Assembly (NCBI GenBank): GCA_026391515.1
Contig: JAPLEC010000215.1
Coordinates: forward strand, 1-5,865
Length of the DNA: 5,865 nucleotides
Origin: Bacteroidia bacterium
GTDB taxonomy: Bacteria > Bacteroidota > Bacteroidia > Bacteroidales > VadinHA17
Direction: 5' to 3'
In this document: positions 1 through 5,783 of the stretch, piece by piece
Position numbering within the stretch: position 1 is the stretch's first letter
Layout: every line of letters begins with the position of its first letter
Translations under genes and position numbers: made by a program
Notes under the pieces: model-generated
The model's input: only the letters and a program-made list of their open reading frames with translations
Told to the model about the DNA's origin: nothing
Database searches by the model: none

Positions 1-702
1 ACCGCGTTATTGAAGGGTAAGGGCGGTTCGATGCACATGTGTTCGCCTGATCAAGGTTTCATGGGGACATCGGCTATTGTGGCGGGAATTATTCCGGTAG
101 CCATAGGCGTGGCCTGGGCTAATAAACAACACAATAACGGGAAGGTGGTCGCTGTCTTTTTTGGCGATGGTGCGGTGGATGAAGGCGATTTTTGGGAGAG
201 TTTGAACAGTGCCTGCCTGATGAAGCTACCCGTGTTATTTGTATGTGAAGATAACGGACTGGCAGTACATACACCGGTTGCTGACAGGCATGGCTACAAA
301 TCTATAACTGATATTGTCGCCAGGTTTAATTGCAACGTACTGAAGGCAGATACGACGGATGTTGAGGTTATACATAAATTAGCTCGCAAAGCTGTTGATC
401 TGATAAAGAAAACGGGCATGCCGTGTTTTATGCATTTGAGATACTACCGTTATTTGGAGCATGTTGGAGTTGGTGAAGATTTTGATGCCGGTTACAGATC
501 GAGAGCCGACTATGAAGAATGGTTCAATCGTGACCCGGTTCGTCTACAGCGTAATACGATTTTAAACAGGCGAATCGCAAGTGAGCAGGAACTTAGCAAG
601 GTTGAAACTGGGATTAATATTCAGTTAGATGATAGTATCCGAAAAGCAAAAGAAGCACCTTTTGCTGAAACTAAAGAATTATATTTCGGTGTGTTTGCAT
701 GA
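1..702 (+). CDS. ThDP-dependent 2-oxoacid dehydrogenase-like E1 alpha subunit (5' truncated)
   Basis: The reading frame is open from the first base, so the start lies outside the window. About 233 residues are visible; family members are usually about 320-330, so roughly 90-100 N-terminal residues are missing. The visible part opens with the E1 alpha signature GKGGSMHM (His codon at 34). It then carries the ThDP/Mg-binding motif: GDGA from base 163, with the motif Asn (EDNG) at 253, thirty residues later. The second active-site histidine of the family appears to be kept in YLEHVG (codon 460), although the usual GHS context is changed. A DAGYRSRADYEEW stretch matches the region after that loop. 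By family, the protein pairs with E1 beta to decarboxylate a 2-oxoacid on ThDP. The stop overlaps the E1 beta start (ATGA), so the two are translationally coupled. The substrate cannot be read from the sequence; pyruvate is the default guess. No E2 or E3 gene follows. Confidence 0.93.
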   Translation, partial: TALLKGKGGSMHMCSPDQGFMGTSAIVAGIIPVAIGVAWANKQHNNGKVVAVFFGDGAVDEGDFWESLNSACLMKLPVLFVCEDNGLAVHTPVADRHGYKSITDIVARFNCNVLKADTTDVEVIHKLARKAVDLIKKTGMPCFMHLRYYRYLEHVGVGEDFDAGYRSRADYEEWFNRDPVRLQRNTILNRRIASEQELSKVETGINIQLDDSIRKAKEAPFAETKELYFGVFA

Positions 703-1742
703 AAAGGAAAATTAGTTATTGCCAGGCGTTAAATGAAGCCATGGTTCAGGAAATGGAAAGAGATGTCCAGGTTTTTGTGTATGGTATCGGTGTGCCCGAC
801 CATAAGAAAGTATTTGGCAGTATGGACGGAATCCTGGAAAAATTTGGGCCGGAGAGATGTTTTGATACCCCGCTTTGTGAGAGTGCTATGACCGGGTTTG
901 GTTTAGGTGCGGCCCTAAATGGGATGAGGCCTATACACGTGCATATCCGGATAGATTTTATGATGCTGGCGATCAATCAGATAGCCAACATGGTATCCAG
1001 CTACAATTATATGTCCAGAAGAAAACTTAATGTACCGCTCGTAATCAGAGCTATTATCGGGAGAGGATGGGGACAGGGGTGTCAGCATAGTAAGAGTATG
1101 TACTCGACTTTTGCACATATTCCAGGCATAAAGGTCATTTTGCCCACTACGCCGAGGGATGCAAAAGGATTGCTCACTGCGGCAATCCGTGATAATAGCC
1201 CAGTTATATGTATTGAGCACAGGTGGTTGTACTGGCAAGAGGACTATGTTCCGGAAGAACCATTTACAATTCCCATAGGAGAAGCAAATATATTGCAGGA
1301 GGGTAGTGACATCACTGTCGTTGCTACTTCATGGATGAATGTAGAAGCACTGAAAGCTGCCGATATACTTGGGAAAAGAGGAATAAGCATTGAAATAGTT
1401 GATCCAAGGACCATAGCACCGTTGAATGACAGTCTTATTATCAGTTCGGTAGAGAAAACGGGGTTATGCATTGTGGCTGATAATGATTGGATAGATTACG
1501 GATTCAGTGCCGAAATGGCTGCGAGAGTATCTGCAAAGTGTTTTGGAAAATTGAAATCGCCAGTGCGAAGAATTGGTTTTGCACAAACCCCGTGCCCGAC
1601 GGTAAGGCATATGGAAAACGCGTTTTATCCTAATGCAATAAATATAATTAGAAATGTTGAAGAGATGTTGGGCTTAACCCCAACGGATTTATCCAAGGAC
1701 GAGTTTTACAGTCATGAAAAAAGATTCAAAGGCCCTTTCTAA
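699..1742 (+). CDS. ThDP-dependent 2-oxoacid dehydrogenase-like E1 beta subunit
   Basis: This is a full-length 347-residue transketolase-like E1 beta subunit; the family is usually about 325-340. The N-terminal pyrimidine-binding domain has FGPERCFDTPLCES, in which Glu61 is the glutamate that activates the ThDP aminopyrimidine. It continues with GFGLGAALNGMRPIHVHIRIDF, the NQIANM...YMS helix, and the GQGCQHSKS loop with His130. The C-terminal domain begins near residue 190 and includes SDITVVATSWM and EIVDPRTIAPLND, ending in the family-typical TPCPTVRHMENAFYP. The start is ATG 699, inside the stop of the alpha gene, with no strong Shine-Dalgarno sequence, as expected for coupled translation. 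Together the two proteins should form an alpha2beta2 cytoplasmic enzyme. Its neighbours are sugar-modifying genes rather than a lipoyl acyltransferase (E2) or dihydrolipoyl dehydrogenase (E3). A specialised acyl or ketol transfer role is therefore possible, but this is inference. A shared E2/E3 encoded elsewhere is the alternative. Confidence 0.93.
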   Translation: MKRKISYCQALNEAMVQEMERDVQVFVYGIGVPDHKKVFGSMDGILEKFGPERCFDTPLCESAMTGFGLGAALNGMRPIHVHIRIDFMMLAINQIANMVSSYNYMSRRKLNVPLVIRAIIGRGWGQGCQHSKSMYSTFAHIPGIKVILPTTPRDAKGLLTAAIRDNSPVICIEHRWLYWQEDYVPEEPFTIPIGEANILQEGSDITVVATSWMNVEALKAADILGKRGISIEIVDPRTIAPLNDSLIISSVEKTGLCIVADNDWIDYGFSAEMAARVSAKCFGKLKSPVRRIGFAQTPCPTVRHMENAFYPNAINIIRNVEEMLGLTPTDLSKDEFYSHEKRFKGPF

Positions 1743-1775
1743 ATAACTATTGGTGTCATTTTAGCCAAATTTCAG

Positions 1776-2786
1776 ATGGAAGATACAGTCATCAATTTTT
1801 ATAAAGGTAAAAAGGTACTTGTGACCGGTGGTACAGGTACCATTGGTGCAGTTGTAGTAAAAAATTTGCTTGCATTGGGTGCCGATGTTACTGTTGTCTC
1901 TATTGATAAAGTTGAAAGAGTCAAAGCTGTTCTGGGGAACACTTCATTTTTCAGATGGGGTGATCTCAGAGATTATCAAACTTGCATGGATGTTGCAAAA
2001 GGTCAGGATTATGTTTTTCATTTAATGGCTGTCAAAGGCACAACCCAGACCGGTGTTTCCAAGGTTGCAAGTGCTTATGTGCCTTTTCTTATGTGTAATA
2101 CTAATATGATGGATGCAGCCTTCAAGCGGGATGTAAGTAGATATATGTTTGTGGGGAGCATTGGACAATATCCTAATATTCCTATACGCCGTGAAGATGA
2201 TGTATGGACTGGCCCTCCGCAAGCTAATGACCGTTATATGGGAATCGCCAAGAGGGCCGGAGAAGCCCAGGCCGAGACGTATCTTCATGAACACGGATGG
2301 GATGCTGTTAGGATTGTCAGGTTGTCAAACGTATATGGTCCTTATGATGATTTTGATGTTCGCACTGCTCATGTAATTCCTGCCTTAATCAGACGTATGG
2401 CTAATGGTGAAAATCCTGTACTGGTCGCAGGTGATGGTAGAGCAGTGCGTGATTTTATATATTCATATGATGCTGTAGCAGGGATGTTAATTGCGTTTGA
2501 AAAAGCACCTCCCTGTTTCCCAATTAATATAGGAAGCGGTAAAGGAGTCACAATCAAAGAGGTTGCAGAGACTATAGCGGATATCGTTCCTACTACGCCC
2601 AAGATACAGTGGGATTGTAGCAAGCCAACAGGAGATCAAATTAGAGTACTAGATACGCAACGCGCTAAAGAAATACTCAAATTTGAGACGAAAACTAACC
2701 TGAGAGATGGAATCAGTAAGACTATAGGCTGGTATTACTCTAATAAAGAAATTGCAGATATACGGGGTAAAGAATTACATGAGTGA
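1776..2786 (+). CDS. NAD-dependent epimerase/dehydratase (extended SDR), nucleotide-sugar type
   Basis: This is a 336-residue extended short-chain dehydrogenase, the usual length for nucleotide-sugar epimerases, dehydratases and reductases. The N-terminal Rossmann fold has VTGGTGTIG (residues 16-24), an Asp at 63 in WGDLRD, and FHLMA at 81-85. The active-site serine is probably Ser128 in FVGSIGQYP. RLSNVYGPYDDFD (182-194), GDGRAVRDFIY (219-229) and NIGSGKGVTI (251-260) are the usual substrate-domain motifs. The catalytic YxxxK is not canonical: the sequence reads RYMGIAKRAGE, with Met155 four residues before Lys159 and the tyrosine at 154. The ATG at 1776 places nine residues before the YKGKKVLVTGG strand, normal for the family, but it lacks a clear ribosome binding site. 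A 33-base gap separates it from E1 beta, and its end overlaps the next gene by 8 bases. The nucleotide sugar and exact reaction (epimerase, dehydratase or ketoreductase) cannot be told from the sequence. Confidence 0.9.
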   Translation: MEDTVINFYKGKKVLVTGGTGTIGAVVVKNLLALGADVTVVSIDKVERVKAVLGNTSFFRWGDLRDYQTCMDVAKGQDYVFHLMAVKGTTQTGVSKVASAYVPFLMCNTNMMDAAFKRDVSRYMFVGSIGQYPNIPIRREDDVWTGPPQANDRYMGIAKRAGEAQAETYLHEHGWDAVRIVRLSNVYGPYDDFDVRTAHVIPALIRRMANGENPVLVAGDGRAVRDFIYSYDAVAGMLIAFEKAPPCFPINIGSGKGVTIKEVAETIADIVPTTPKIQWDCSKPTGDQIRVLDTQRAKEILKFETKTNLRDGISKTIGWYYSNKEIADIRGKELHE

Positions 2787-3198
2787 TGCACCGCGCCGTT
2801 GCCACGTTTCATTTTCAGAGCTATTGGACAGGTTATCGATAGCGCAGATAAAGGAAGTAATGCTTTCAGAGGAGAGAAGCAGCTATTCAGAGGAAATCAG
2901 GCGGATAATGCATGATATCACTCTTATTATAGAAGAAAATAATATTAAACCGACTGCACATTTTTTAAGATTAGTTATTGTTCTGGCTCAAATTAACTTG
3001 CATATATGGCATATTAAAGAAACGATGATGAAAAATAAGAGTCGTTTTGATGAATGCATGAAGCTCGCCCATCAACTAAATGGTATAAGAAATCAAGTAA
3101 AGAATATGCTTTTGGAAGAGTCAGGATTTATTGACGCTACTAAAAAGAGGACGAATGTCAATACGGATAATATTCAAGGATGGCATTTTAGCCTATGA
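2779..3198 (+). CDS. Small helical protein of unknown function, first of a tandem paralogous pair
   Basis: This is a 139-residue soluble protein with no signal peptide or membrane segment. I do not recognise an assigned function. It is clearly related to the next gene. The N-terminal block at residues 10-32 (VSFSELLDRLSIAQIKEV...LSEE) has 15 of 23 positions identical to its neighbour, and FLRLVIVLAQINLHIW (62-77) has 11 of 16. Charged and hydrophobic spacing suggests mostly alpha helix. The opening SF.ELLDRLSI..IK resembles the GELIDKLTI..IK start of small uncharacterised proteins found in polysaccharide clusters (for example DUF6165-like). That resemblance is from memory and weak. I chose the ATG at 2779 over an in-frame TTG at 2752 because it gives the usual 8-base overlap with the SDR gene and an N-terminus (MSD) that aligns with the neighbour's MTD. 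A GGGG at 2764-2767 is a weak, distant ribosome binding site. Confidence 0.8.
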   Translation: MSDAPRRCHVSFSELLDRLSIAQIKEVMLSEERSSYSEEIRRIMHDITLIIEENNIKPTAHFLRLVIVLAQINLHIWHIKETMMKNKSRFDECMKLAHQLNGIRNQVKNMLLEESGFIDATKKRTNVNTDNIQGWHFSL

Positions 3199-3635
3199 CT
3201 GATATGAGGCAATTTCAATTTTCTTTTGCTGATCTAATTGATCAACTTACAATTGATCAAATTAAGGAGGTTTTATTATCAGAAGAACAAGCCAAAAAGA
3301 TTATTTCAGAAATTGAGCAACTGGAGCACGATATTGGCACTCTTTTACATAATAAAAATATTGGGTTAAAGGCCGAGTTTATAAGAATGGTGATATTGTT
3401 ATCACAGATCAATCTGCATGTGTGGTATAACAAAGATGAAATGATGAGCGAACCAGATAACTACATAGAATTATTGAGATTTTCGCAAGATCTGAATAGT
3501 ATGCGCAACCATATTAAGAATTTGATTATGGCAGCGATAGATGAAGCAACGCCTGCAAATAAACGATCCACTTTTTTCTCTGATAATAGCTCTTGGTATG
3601 TGCAAATATTAGCGAATTTGCGAAATGGAAAGTAA
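3195..3635 (+). CDS. Small helical protein of unknown function, second of a tandem paralogous pair
   Basis: This is a 146-residue soluble protein, a diverged duplicate of the gene just upstream. Shared elements in the same order are SFADLIDQLTIDQIKEVLLSEE (10-31), a central HDI (45-47), FIRMVILLSQINLHVW (62-77), a following MM (83-84), and LNSMRNHIKNL (100-110), against LNGIRNQVKNM in the partner. One single-residue gap aligns the two between the first two blocks. The C-termini after about residue 113 do not align, although both contain a Trp near the end (WHFSL against SSWYVQ). The start ATG overlaps the previous stop in an ATGA, so the two should be made together, perhaps as a heteromer (inference). 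No catalytic motif, metal-binding cluster or membrane segment is visible. It ends 2 bases before the preferred TTG start of the methyltransferase gene. Confidence 0.8.
   Translation: MTDMRQFQFSFADLIDQLTIDQIKEVLLSEEQAKKIISEIEQLEHDIGTLLHNKNIGLKAEFIRMVILLSQINLHVWYNKDEMMSEPDNYIELLRFSQDLNSMRNHIKNLIMAAIDEATPANKRSTFFSDNSSWYVQILANLRNGK
3627..3632 (+). promoter_or_regulatory. Ribosome binding site supporting a TTG start for the methyltransferase
   Basis: GGAAAG lies five bases before the TTG at 3638 and overlaps the end of the preceding gene. The only in-frame ATG (3593) lies inside that gene and has no purine-rich stretch in front of it, so this site decides the start in favour of TTG. Confidence 0.5.
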
Positions 3636-3637
3636 TA

Positions 3638-4573
3638 TTGAAATATTATCATTTAAAACTTTCTGATTTTGCCAGATTATTTCACGCGGAAAAGAGTGAT
3701 TTTCCCGAAAAGTGCCGGAATATTATATCGAATAGCGACTTTTCTTATCATAGAATAGCCGCCGAACAGCGTGATGAATTGATTGTCCAGATACTTAAAA
3801 AGATTGATTCTGGCATCCTGACTATCTCCGGTCCAAGCAGGCAATCCGATTGGGAACACGGTTGGGCAGAGAATCTTCGCGAATTTACTAGAACTGGAGA
3901 TACTTACTCTCTTACTCCAAAATTTATCCGCCATGATCAGCCAATAAGATTAGAAAATGATTATGTCGTTACTTCAAGTGAACGTTTTGAATTTGATTTC
4001 GTAGATGTCTTAAGACAGTGGCTATTTTTAAAATATTTTAAAAATGCTGCAACTATATATGAATTTGGCTGTGGTTCCTGTCAGCATATAGTATTGCTGG
4101 CTGAGATGTTTCCGGAAGCAAAAATAGTTGGTTTAGATTGGGCAAAATCCTCGATTGACATTATCAGCGCGCTGGTTAAATTAAAAAGGTGGAATATTGA
4201 AGGTCAATTATTCAACTTATTTGAACCTGACTCTACCTTAGCATTAAAGAGTGGGAGTGCTATTTTTACTGTTGGGACCCTGGAGCAGTTGGGCAATAAT
4301 TTCGAGCCGTTTTTACAGTACTTATTATCAAATCCTGTATCCTTATGTATGCATCTCGAAACGATAAGGGAACTGTATGATGATAATTATCTTTCTGACT
4401 ATTTAGCTATAAAATATGATAGCAAGAGAGGCTATTTAAATGGGTTTCTGCCCCGTCTGAAAGAATTGGAAAACCAACATCGAGTGGAAATAGTAAAAAC
4501 GCAACATATCAAATTCGGTAACCTATACCATGACAGCTATTCTCTGGTTATTTGGAAACCGCATGCTTTGTAA
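3638..4573 (+). CDS. Class I SAM-dependent methyltransferase
   Basis: With the TTG start the protein has 311 residues. The SAM-binding Rossmann core begins near residue 138. Motif I is IYEFGCGSCQH (140-150), followed by LLAEMFPEAKIVGLDWAKSS (153-172), where Asp167 at the end of strand 2 should bind the SAM ribose. AIFTVGTLEQLG (208-219) fits motif IV and the strand after it. The roughly 135 residues before the core, with a possible helical part and SDWEHGWAENL (70-80), are likely a substrate-recognition region and match nothing I can name. An ATG at 3593 would add 15 residues but overlap the upstream gene by 43 bases without a ribosome binding site. The gene ends 11 bases inside the AKR gene. 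In this setting it probably O-, N- or C-methylates a sugar or a small precursor, but the acceptor is unknown. There is no signal peptide, so it should act in the cytoplasm. Confidence 0.82.
   Translation: MKYYHLKLSDFARLFHAEKSDFPEKCRNIISNSDFSYHRIAAEQRDELIVQILKKIDSGILTISGPSRQSDWEHGWAENLREFTRTGDTYSLTPKFIRHDQPIRLENDYVVTSSERFEFDFVDVLRQWLFLKYFKNAATIYEFGCGSCQHIVLLAEMFPEAKIVGLDWAKSSIDIISALVKLKRWNIEGQLFNLFEPDSTLALKSGSAIFTVGTLEQLGNNFEPFLQYLLSNPVSLCMHLETIRELYDDNYLSDYLAIKYDSKRGYLNGFLPRLKELENQHRVEIVKTQHIKFGNLYHDSYSLVIWKPHAL
4554..4558 (+). promoter_or_regulatory. Ribosome binding site of the aldo/keto reductase gene
   Basis: GGAAA lies four bases before the ATG at 4563. It supports that start over the ATG at 4530, whose 11 extra residues (MTAILWLFGNR) come before the usual AKR N-terminus. 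Confidence 0.5.
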
Positions 4574-5708
4574 AAAGTTAGGAAGTACCTCGGAAAAGAT
4601 TTCGGCTGTTGGACAAGGGACGAATGGTGCGGGTCGACGGTCAACTGCTATCGCTGAATTAGTCAAACGGCGTATAGATGTATTAAAACTGGGGATTGAT
4701 TTGGGTATGTCTTTTCTTGATACCGCCGAAAGCTATGAAGAAGGGCATGCTGAGGAAATCACAGGTAAAGCAATTAAAGGTATGCGCGATAAGGTTTTTA
4801 TTGGTACCAAATTTGAACCCGGACACAAATTTCAAGGCATAATTAATGCAATAGAAGGCAGCCTGCGGCGATTAGGTACTGATTATATTGATCTTTATCA
4901 AGTTCATTGGCCTAACCCGGCAATTCCGATAAGTGAAACTATACTGGCGATGTCCAAGCTTATAGAACAGGGGAAAGTCAGATATATTGGCATGAGCAAT
5001 TTTACACCAAATGAATTTGAGATTGCACAGTCATATTTTAAGCAGGGTCAAATAGTATCAAACCAGGTCGAATATAACCTTTATCATCGCTCTGCAGAAG
5101 CTGATATTATTCCATTTAGTGAAAGAAATAATTTCACAGTTATTGCCTATAGTCCGTTTAATCAAGGCAATTTTGCCATGGAAGACTCCAAACAACGCCT
5201 TCTAAATAGTATTGCTAAGAGGTATGAGATTAATGCATATCAGGTGATCTTAAGTTGGATAATATCCAGACCGACTGTGATTACGATCCCCATGACAATG
5301 AACGCACAACATGTTCGAGAAAATGCTGCAGCAGCGGATATCAAATTGCTTGAAGAAGATATACAGACAATCAACAAGACATTTATATCGGAGTGTCAGC
5401 TGATAGAAACCGACAGGATAAGAGTAATTAATTATGATATCGATGAGACTCATCCGATCTATACAACGTTAAAAGAGGCGATAGAAAACAAATTTAATAT
5501 AAAGCCAAGCCCGGTAGACCTTGCGGCAGAAATCAACATGGAAACCATTTTAAAACCAGTCGAATTAATAGAGACCTCAGATAAATCCGGACAATATGAT
5601 TATGATTTGGTTCATGGGAGGATAAGATTCTGGGCATGGGTAATTGCATATAATGGGAACAAGCGCATCCCTGCGATAATATTGGACTATACGGGAAGGG
5701 CAGATTAA
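4563..5708 (+). CDS. Aldo/keto reductase with C-terminal ParB/sulfiredoxin-like domain
   Basis: This is a 381-residue fusion in one uninterrupted frame. Residues 1-275 are an AKR TIM barrel opening with MLCKKLGSTSEKISAVGQGT. The full catalytic tetrad is present: Asp53 and Tyr58 (DTAESY), Lys83 (GTKF) and His115 (QVHWP). Family landmarks YIGMSNF (141-147), SNQVEYNLYHR (166-176) and AYSPFNQG (195-202) follow. In the cofactor loop IPMTMNAQHVREN (242-254), the Lys and Arg that grip the NADPH 2'-phosphate in AKR1 enzymes appear to be Met244 and His250. From about 284 to 377 there is an extra domain resembling the ParB N-terminal/sulfiredoxin fold: IRVINYDI, LAAEINMETILKPVELIE, then YDLVHGRIRFWAW (347-359) and RIPAIILDY. 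This corresponds to the ParB order of a 'query' strand, GxxRxxA box and IPAIV strand. The barrel should reduce a sugar or other carbonyl. The role of the added domain is unknown. The start at 4563 overlaps the methyltransferase gene by 11 bases. Confidence 0.88.
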   Translation: MLCKKLGSTSEKISAVGQGTNGAGRRSTAIAELVKRRIDVLKLGIDLGMSFLDTAESYEEGHAEEITGKAIKGMRDKVFIGTKFEPGHKFQGIINAIEGSLRRLGTDYIDLYQVHWPNPAIPISETILAMSKLIEQGKVRYIGMSNFTPNEFEIAQSYFKQGQIVSNQVEYNLYHRSAEADIIPFSERNNFTVIAYSPFNQGNFAMEDSKQRLLNSIAKRYEINAYQVILSWIISRPTVITIPMTMNAQHVRENAAAADIKLLEEDIQTINKTFISECQLIETDRIRVINYDIDETHPIYTTLKEAIENKFNIKPSPVDLAAEINMETILKPVELIETSDKSGQYDYDLVHGRIRFWAWVIAYNGNKRIPAIILDYTGRAD

Positions 5709-5783
5709 AAAACTTTTAAAAAATAAGTTGATTGCATATTGAAATTAGATGAAATATATGATTTGGTAGGATGTTAAAAATAA
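5709..5783. other. AT-rich spacer between the AKR gene and the second SDR gene
   Basis: These 75 bases are very A/T rich. I see no GC-rich hairpin followed by a T-run, so no intrinsic terminator. TTGCAT (5732-5737) and TATGAT (5757-5762) could form a poor promoter with a 19-base spacer, which is not convincing. AGGA at 5768-5771 is the only candidate ribosome binding site. A 12-codon frame from ATG 5771 to the TAG at 5807 may be a remnant or displaced start of the downstream gene. Confidence 0.4.

Noticed and set aside
915..1238. Minus-strand open frame of 107 codons opposite E1 beta.
   Set aside because: It is antisense to strongly conserved E1 beta coding sequence and its translation shows no recognisable domain; the same holds for the other minus-strand frames.
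2149..2376. Plus-strand 75-codon frame inside the first SDR gene.
   Set aside because: It lies wholly within conserved SDR sequence in another frame and its low-complexity translation looks like a shadow.
3236..3260. Direct repeat AATTGATCAA at 3236-3245 and 3251-3260, each holding the palindrome TTGATCAA, as a possible operator.
   Set aside because: It lies inside a coding region and simply encodes the repeated Ile-Asp-Gln of the conserved LIDQLTIDQIK segment; nothing else supports a regulatory site.
4833..5708. The ParB-like tail as evidence for a plasmid partition or chromosome segregation gene.
   Set aside because: It is fused to a complete AKR, has no helix-turn-helix DNA-binding domain, and has no ParA neighbour or visible parS site.
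5705..5722. A-run / CTTTT / A-run just after the AKR stop as a terminator.
   Set aside because: There is no G/C-containing stem and no T-tract after a hairpin; it is just low-complexity A/T sequence.
5732..5762. Possible promoter (TTGCAT, 19 bases, TATGAT) before the second SDR.
   Set aside because: The -35 element matches only three of six consensus bases and the spacing is long; in DNA this A/T rich such matches are expected by chance.
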